The position numbers and the translations under genes were made by a program. DNA of 43,813 nucleotides, taken from Mucilaginibacter sp. (GTDB lineage: Bacteria > Bacteroidota > Bacteroidia > Sphingobacteriales > Sphingobacteriaceae). Positions 40,415 to 43,813 of this stretch are shown piece after piece. Positions within the stretch are counted from its first letter, which is position 1; each line of letters opens with the position of its first letter. A model generated the notes under the pieces. The model was not told the origin of the DNA. It saw only the letters and a program-made list of their open reading frames with translations, and did no database searches. The stretch covers positions 1 through 43,813 of the forward strand of contig NZ_JAQBOI010000146.1 of assembly GCF_028288105.1 (NCBI RefSeq), given 5' to 3'.

Positions 40415-40476
40415 GTCAGTCTGAGCTTGTCGAAGACCTGAACGCCTGGCTAATGGTTCGACAGGCTCACCATGAC
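40415..40476. repeat. Interspersed palindromic repeat (CTGAGCTTGTCGAAG type)
   Basis: Arms at 40415-40434 (GTCAGTCTGAGCTTGTCGAA) and 40457-40476 (TTCGACAGGCTCACCATGAC) pair at 16 of 20 positions. This kind of 'CTGAGC-TGTCGAAG' element is, to my knowledge, widely scattered in Bacteroidota intergenic DNA. The preceding 40326-40400 stretch (GCCGAATTTCGGC, and CCTGAACAAGTTCATGATGG) looks like a second repeat of the same style, so the whole gap between the converging genes is repeat DNA. Confidence 0.7.
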
Positions 40477-40484
40477 AATATGGA

Positions 40485-41468
40485 CTATTTTATCTTATTT
40501 GCCGTAACCCCTTCATTGGTGATCTTCACCGGGTTTATTAAACCATCATTATCAAAGGTCATTTTATCAATACAGGTTACACGGTGGTTGCCATCGGTTT
40601 CGGTAAGGGGGCGGCGGTGGTAAATAATATACCATTCATCTTTACCCGGCACTTGTATCACCGAATGGTGGCCTGCGCCTGTAGCCACTGCAGGGTCTTG
40701 TTTTAGTACAACACCTATCTTTTTAAACGGACCGTTTATATTATCGCCAACGGCATAAGCTACGCGGTAATCGGGGCCTGTCCATCCACCTTCACTCCAC
40801 ATAAAGTAGTATTTGCCTTTACGGATAAACATAATAGGACCTTCCACATAACCCTCAGGTGTCATTTCCTTAAAGGTTTTGCCATCTGGGGCGGGTTCAA
40901 TACCTGTAAAATCATTCTTTAGCTTCGCGATGTTGCAATGGCCCCATCCGCCATAAATAATATAATACTGGCCGTCGGTATCTTTAAACACAAACTGATC
41001 AATAGGCTGTGCGCCATTTACTATTTTATCAATAAGTGGTTTGCCTAAATAATCTTTAAAAGGACCTTCGGGTTTATCGGCGACAGCTACACCAATGCCA
41101 CCATATTCTTTATCGCTTTGTATATCGTTTGCACCAAAAAAGAAATAATACTTGCCACCCTTTTCAACTATTGCCGGTGCCCACATGGCGCGTTTAGCCC
41201 ACTTCACGTTTGACGAATCAAGCACGTTATTGTGTTTGGTCCAGTTCACCAGGTCGGGCGATGAGAAGGCGTCAAAATGCACCTGCTTGTTATATTTATC
41301 AGAATAGGTTGGATAAACCCAATATTGCTTGCCAAATATGGTGGCTTCCGGGTCGGCATACCAACCTTCGGCTATAGGGTTGCCCGATGTGGTTTTCTTT
41401 GGGGTTTGTGCATAAGCGGCCTGTAGCATAAATGCAGGCAGTAGTGTTAATAGCAGTGTTTTTTTCAT
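40485..41468 (-). CDS. Glycoside hydrolase family 43 protein, secreted
   Basis: A 327-residue five-bladed propeller hydrolase with signal peptide 1-20 (QAAYAQ). The inverting GH43 triad is visible: base Asp39 (GWYADPEA), pKa-modulating Asp157 (QPIDQFVF) and acid Glu209 (YVEGPIMF). Members cut arabinan, xylan or related side chains. The opening NPIAEGWYADPEATIFGKQYWVYPT is typical of the alpha-L-arabinofuranosidase/beta-xylosidase type. There is only one domain and no carbohydrate-binding module. It lies five bases after the YdcF-like gene on the same strand. Confidence 0.93.
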   Translation of the reverse strand: MKKTLLLTLLPAFMLQAAYAQTPKKTTSGNPIAEGWYADPEATIFGKQYWVYPTYSDKYNKQVHFDAFSSPDLVNWTKHNNVLDSSNVKWAKRAMWAPAIVEKGGKYYFFFGANDIQSDKEYGGIGVAVADKPEGPFKDYLGKPLIDKIVNGAQPIDQFVFKDTDGQYYIIYGGWGHCNIAKLKNDFTGIEPAPDGKTFKEMTPEGYVEGPIMFIRKGKYYFMWSEGGWTGPDYRVAYAVGDNINGPFKKIGVVLKQDPAVATGAGHHSVIQVPGKDEWYIIYHRRPLTETDGNHRVTCIDKMTFDNDGLINPVKITNEGVTANKIK

Positions 41469-41473
41469 AAGTA

Positions 41474-42214
41474 TTATTTTAGGCAGGTAACAATATAACC
41501 AATCATCTCTTTAATATACAAATTGCATTTGCCAAAGGCTTCTTCGCCGGGTACAAAGTTGGTTGGCATTATTACGCCATTAGTTGTATAATCGCAAGGG
41601 TAGGCAACCACATCCAAACCGGATTTTTCAAATATATGTCTGGCCCTGCGCATGTGGTAGGCCGAGGTAACCAATAGGTAAGGCGGCTTTAAGTTTGCCT
41701 TTTGCAATAGGATTTTCGCGTTAGCGGTATTTTCCAGCGTATTGCGGGCCTTACCATCTAAAAGGATAAGGCTATCGGCAATATTTAGTTTTCTCAGTTC
41801 TTCGCCAACAAAAGTGGCCTCGCTAAAACCATCGGGATTAAGATCTGCATTGCCGCCGCTAAACAGGATATGTTTGGCCGTGCCTTTGGCTATTAATGTT
41901 GTAGCGGTTTTCCAGCGGTCTGCGGCACCGTTAAAGTATCCCTTCCCGTCTTTACCCTCAGATACAAAACCACCCAAAACTATTACAGTGCTGTATGTTT
42001 TTGCCGAAGGCTTATATGGGCCAACATCCCACATATTGGCTATGGCATTGGCTGTAAATTGGTTGCCAAAAAACCAGAATATTATAAAAGCACTTACTAA
42101 TACCCGTTGTTTTATTTTATGATTTTTGGCGAAAATAGCATAAGCCAGTAACGCGAACACCCAGGTTAGTGGCAAAATAAACACGTATAATAGTTTCGAA
42201 AGTATAAAAAACAT
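41474..42214 (-). CDS. YdcF/SanA-like DUF218 membrane protein
   Basis: A 246-residue protein. Two N-terminal transmembrane helices (about 2-26 and 37-56) are followed by the DUF218 domain: STVIVLGGFV, HILFSGGNAD, ARNTLENTANAKILL and LLVTSAYHMRRARHIFEKSG, all diagnostic. Such proteins act at the inner membrane in envelope and peptidoglycan maintenance (ElyC/SanA); precise activity unknown. The start at 42214 (MFFILSKLL) is chosen because a box TACATTTA (42228-42221, minus strand) lies just before it, so the mRNA may be nearly leaderless. The GH43 gene follows after five bases. Confidence 0.9.
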   Translation of the reverse strand: MFFILSKLLYVFILPLTWVFALLAYAIFAKNHKIKQRVLVSAFIIFWFFGNQFTANAIANMWDVGPYKPSAKTYSTVIVLGGFVSEGKDGKGYFNGAADRWKTATTLIAKGTAKHILFSGGNADLNPDGFSEATFVGEELRKLNIADSLILLDGKARNTLENTANAKILLQKANLKPPYLLVTSAYHMRRARHIFEKSGLDVVAYPCDYTTNGVIMPTNFVPGEEAFGKCNLYIKEMIGYIVTCLK

Positions 42215-42405
42215 GTATCGTAAATGTAGGCGCAAATTAATTCAAATTTTATTAATGATGCGTGTACCCGATATTTTTCCGGACATAACCTGTATTTAGG
42301 CTTAATGTCTTTTGTTGGTATTAATGTAATATACCACCCGCCAGGTGATGCGGGGTTAATCTATTTTATTGATTTAAAGCATTGTATAAAATTTCCTGCG
42401 TGTAA

Positions 42406-42425
42406 AATACCGTATAGGCGGTATT
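42406..42425. repeat. Inverted repeat AATACCG-N6-CGGTATT
   Basis: Perfect seven-base arms at 42406-42412 and 42419-42425, about 60 bases before the beta-barrel gene at 42485. It could be an operator or a chance palindrome. The remaining 42236-42484 gap has nothing else I can support. Confidence 0.35.
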
Positions 42426-42484
42426 GTGTAGTCCGAATTATTATTGTTGCTTAGTATTTATTATTAAACCTAAATCCTAAAACA

Positions 42485-43003
42485 ATGAAAAAACTTTTTA
42501 CTCTCGCGTTCATCATGGTGGCTACTTTAGCCACTTCAAACCTGTTTGCACAGGCTGGTTTTAAACTTGGCCTGGCCGCAGAAGGGGCCTTGCCTTTAGG
42601 CACACTAAAATCTGCCTACAATATTGGTGCGGGCTTAACTATACGTGCTGCCTTTGGGCTTAATGAAAAAAGTGCGATCACTTTAACATCAGGTGCAATT
42701 GCTTTTTTGCCTAAGGACTTTTCTGACATAGATTTAGATACCAAAGCGCAATTGAACATCCCGGTAAAGGCGGGTTACAAATACATGTTAACCAGTAATT
42801 TGTATGCCATTGGCGAAGCAGGTATGACAATTGTAAGATCATATTATGGCGATGAAAACGGCGATCTGCAATCTGTAAGCAGCTCGCATTTTACTTATGC
42901 ACCGGGTATTGGTGTACAATTAGGCGGCTTTGATGCCAGTATCAGGTATGAAGGTTATCAGGGCCAGGGGTTTATGGGCTTACGTGTAGGTTTTAACTTC
43001 TGA
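42485..43003 (+). CDS. Outer membrane beta-barrel protein, small
   Basis: A 172-residue protein with signal peptide 1-22 (SNLFAQ). The mature part has alternating polar/apolar strands (GFKLGLAAEGALPLG, GAGLTIRAAFGLNEKSAITLTSG, KAGYKYMLTSNLYAIGEAGMTIV, TYAPGIGVQLGGFDASIRYEGYQ) and ends LRVGFNF. The terminal aromatic Phe is the usual outer-membrane insertion signal. It belongs to the porin-like beta-barrel group of about eight strands common in Bacteroidota. Function unknown. It ends at a bidirectional terminator. Confidence 0.85.
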   Translation: MKKLFTLAFIMVATLATSNLFAQAGFKLGLAAEGALPLGTLKSAYNIGAGLTIRAAFGLNEKSAITLTSGAIAFLPKDFSDIDLDTKAQLNIPVKAGYKYMLTSNLYAIGEAGMTIVRSYYGDENGDLQSVSSSHFTYAPGIGVQLGGFDASIRYEGYQGQGFMGLRVGFNF

Positions 43004-43034
43004 TGTGAATACCCCTAATACTGAATTAAATAAA

Positions 43035-43061
43035 AAGGGCTGCTTAATTTAAGCAGCCCTT
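43035..43061. terminator. Bidirectional terminator
   Basis: AAGGGCTGCTT (43035-43045) and AAGCAGCCCTT (43051-43061) pair perfectly around AATTT, with A- and T-rich flanks, between converging genes. Confidence 0.88.
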
Positions 43062-43070
43062 CTTATTTAA

Positions 43071-43706
43071 TTATACTTTAACGTTTTCCATGCCGTATTG
43101 CTTCAATACATCAGCCGGTACACCCAGCCATTTATTTGGGGCGTTACCTGCATAGCCAATATCCTTAGTGCCCATTTCACTGCTCCAGAAGCCTGAAGCT
43201 GTCAAATCGCGCATGCGGTTAAAAAAGGCTACGCCTTGCGCCATTTCGGCTTTAGCTTTGTATGGATAAGCTATCTGGTCTAACAGTTCTGTTTTTTGCG
43301 AGCTGCTGCATTTAATAAAAGTATTGCCGTAGCGGTTAAGGCATTGCATATCCAGCCATTTTAGGCCGCCACGCATAGGCAGTTTATGGCTCGGGATATC
43401 CTTTACAATAAACTCAATAAACTCCGGCACTTTGGCATCAGATGCACTGCCGGATTTGTCATCCTTTGGGATAATAATATCAGCCAGTACCGTGATAGTA
43501 GCCATTTCATGGTCATCAAAATACTTTTCGGCTTTTATTTTATTTTCACGTTCTACTTCTTCGGGCATGCGGCCGGGTACGGCTGCTGCTTTCTCAGGGG
43601 TAGTTTCTGTAGCTGCTTTATCACTTGGTTTACAACCAACGCCTATTAATAAGCCGGTTGTTAAAGTTCCTAAACCTATTGCTTTAAGGGAGTCGCGTCT
43701 GTTCAT
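43071..43706 (-). CDS. Gluconate 2-dehydrogenase subunit 3 family protein
   Basis: A 211-residue exported accessory subunit. The N-terminus carries a twin-arginine start (NRRDSLKAIG) and a lipobox-like end with Cys25 (GVGC), then an Ala/Thr/Pro-rich linker. The domain core ITVLADIIIPKDDKSGSASDAKVPEFIEFIV is the standard signature, with PYKAKAEMAQGVAFFNRMRDLTASGFWSSEMG later. Partners are GMC-type flavoprotein dehydrogenases of sugars and polyols. The adjacent downstream-edge gene on the same strand (43713 onward) is such a flavoprotein tail, six bases away, so this is a subunit pair. The substrate is unknown. Confidence 0.94.
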   Translation of the reverse strand: MNRRDSLKAIGLGTLTTGLLIGVGCKPSDKAATETTPEKAAAVPGRMPEEVERENKIKAEKYFDDHEMATITVLADIIIPKDDKSGSASDAKVPEFIEFIVKDIPSHKLPMRGGLKWLDMQCLNRYGNTFIKCSSSQKTELLDQIAYPYKAKAEMAQGVAFFNRMRDLTASGFWSSEMGTKDIGYAGNAPNKWLGVPADVLKQYGMENVKV

Positions 43707-43712
43707 GATGCG

Positions 43713-43813
43713 TTATACATTAAGTTTTTTACGTTCTTGTAATATATATTCGGCTGTGCGCATGCTTAGGGCCAAAATGGTCCACGTAGCATTTTTATCG
43801 CCCTGTTGCACAA
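43713..43813 (-). CDS. GMC-type oxidoreductase (partial, only the C-terminus)
   Basis: The last 33 codons of a gene entering from the right edge, ending TAA at 43715-43713. The residues DKNATWTILALSMRTAEYIL resemble the C-terminal helix of GMC/gluconate-2-dehydrogenase flavoproteins (KNPTLTIMALAARA...Y-type). Combined with the subunit-3 gene six bases downstream, this is the likely large catalytic subunit. The catalytic region lies outside the window. Confidence 0.75.
   Translation of the reverse strand, partial: VQQGDKNATWTILALSMRTAEYILQERKKLNV

Noticed and set aside
1..43813. CRISPR array, transposase, integrase, rRNA, toxin-antitoxin or restriction system
   Set aside because: No regularly spaced repeats, no matching protein motifs and no rRNA sequence were seen on either strand.

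Overview
The window looks like chromosomal DNA of a soil or plant-associated member of the Bacteroidota, most likely family Sphingobacteriaceae (Mucilaginibacter/Pedobacter-like). The basis is: many promoters of the Bacteroidota type (-7 box TAnnTTTG), weak or absent Shine-Dalgarno sequences, polysaccharide enzymes with signal peptides (GH13, GH20, GH43, GH144-type), Tat-type Gfo/Idh/MocA oxidoreductases, and small protein families typical of the phylum. The genus is inference; no rRNA is present.

Layout. 1-3.4 kb is core: a DoxX fragment, an LD-carboxypeptidase, metG and a tRNA-Arg(CCU). 3.4-9.8 kb is a patchy accessory segment just downstream of the tRNA. It holds an HxlR regulator divergent from an SDR gene, a GC-rich F420-type NADP-binding reductase gene, a second SDR, the C-terminal scrap of a third SDR, and a very GC-rich 824-residue protein of unknown family. 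9.8-13.4 kb carries a SusA-like GH13 amylase, an O-methyltransferase and a small zinc-ribbon membrane protein. 13.4-24.6 kb is dominated by small-molecule and redox functions with dedicated regulators: SDR + AraC (twice), SRPBCC-ArsR-SRPBCC with a clear double operator, a gulonolactone-oxidase-like flavoprotein with a Bor-like lipoprotein, aquaporin Z, and azoreductase divergent from HxlR. 24.6-26.8 kb has a GH144-type glucanase and a DUF1349 protein. 26.8-31.7 kb has an unusual helical-plus-propeller protein, a GyrI-like protein, rlmF, DinB and cupin genes. 31.8-36.0 kb has an alpha/beta hydrolase, a DJ-1/AraC regulator with a practically leaderless promoter, and a divergent five-gene operon (small protein, VOC, DoxX-like, SRPBCC, DoxX). 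36.0-36.7 kb holds a gene broken by an in-frame amber codon, flanked by two related palindromic repeats. 36.8-43.8 kb returns to glycan and sugar metabolism: GH20 hexosaminidase, Gfo/Idh/MocA oxidoreductase, GH43, a YdcF-like protein, a beta-barrel protein, and a gluconate-2-dehydrogenase-type subunit pair that runs off the end.

Two themes connect the genes. One is secreted or periplasmic glycan breakdown and sugar oxidation. The other is repeated pairing of a one-component regulator (HxlR, AraC, ArsR or DJ-1/AraC) with an oxidoreductase or small-ligand-binding protein, which suggests independently regulated responses to reactive small molecules. No transposase, integrase, CRISPR array or rRNA was seen. 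The least explained items are the 824-residue GC-rich protein, the helical/propeller protein and the amber-interrupted gene.
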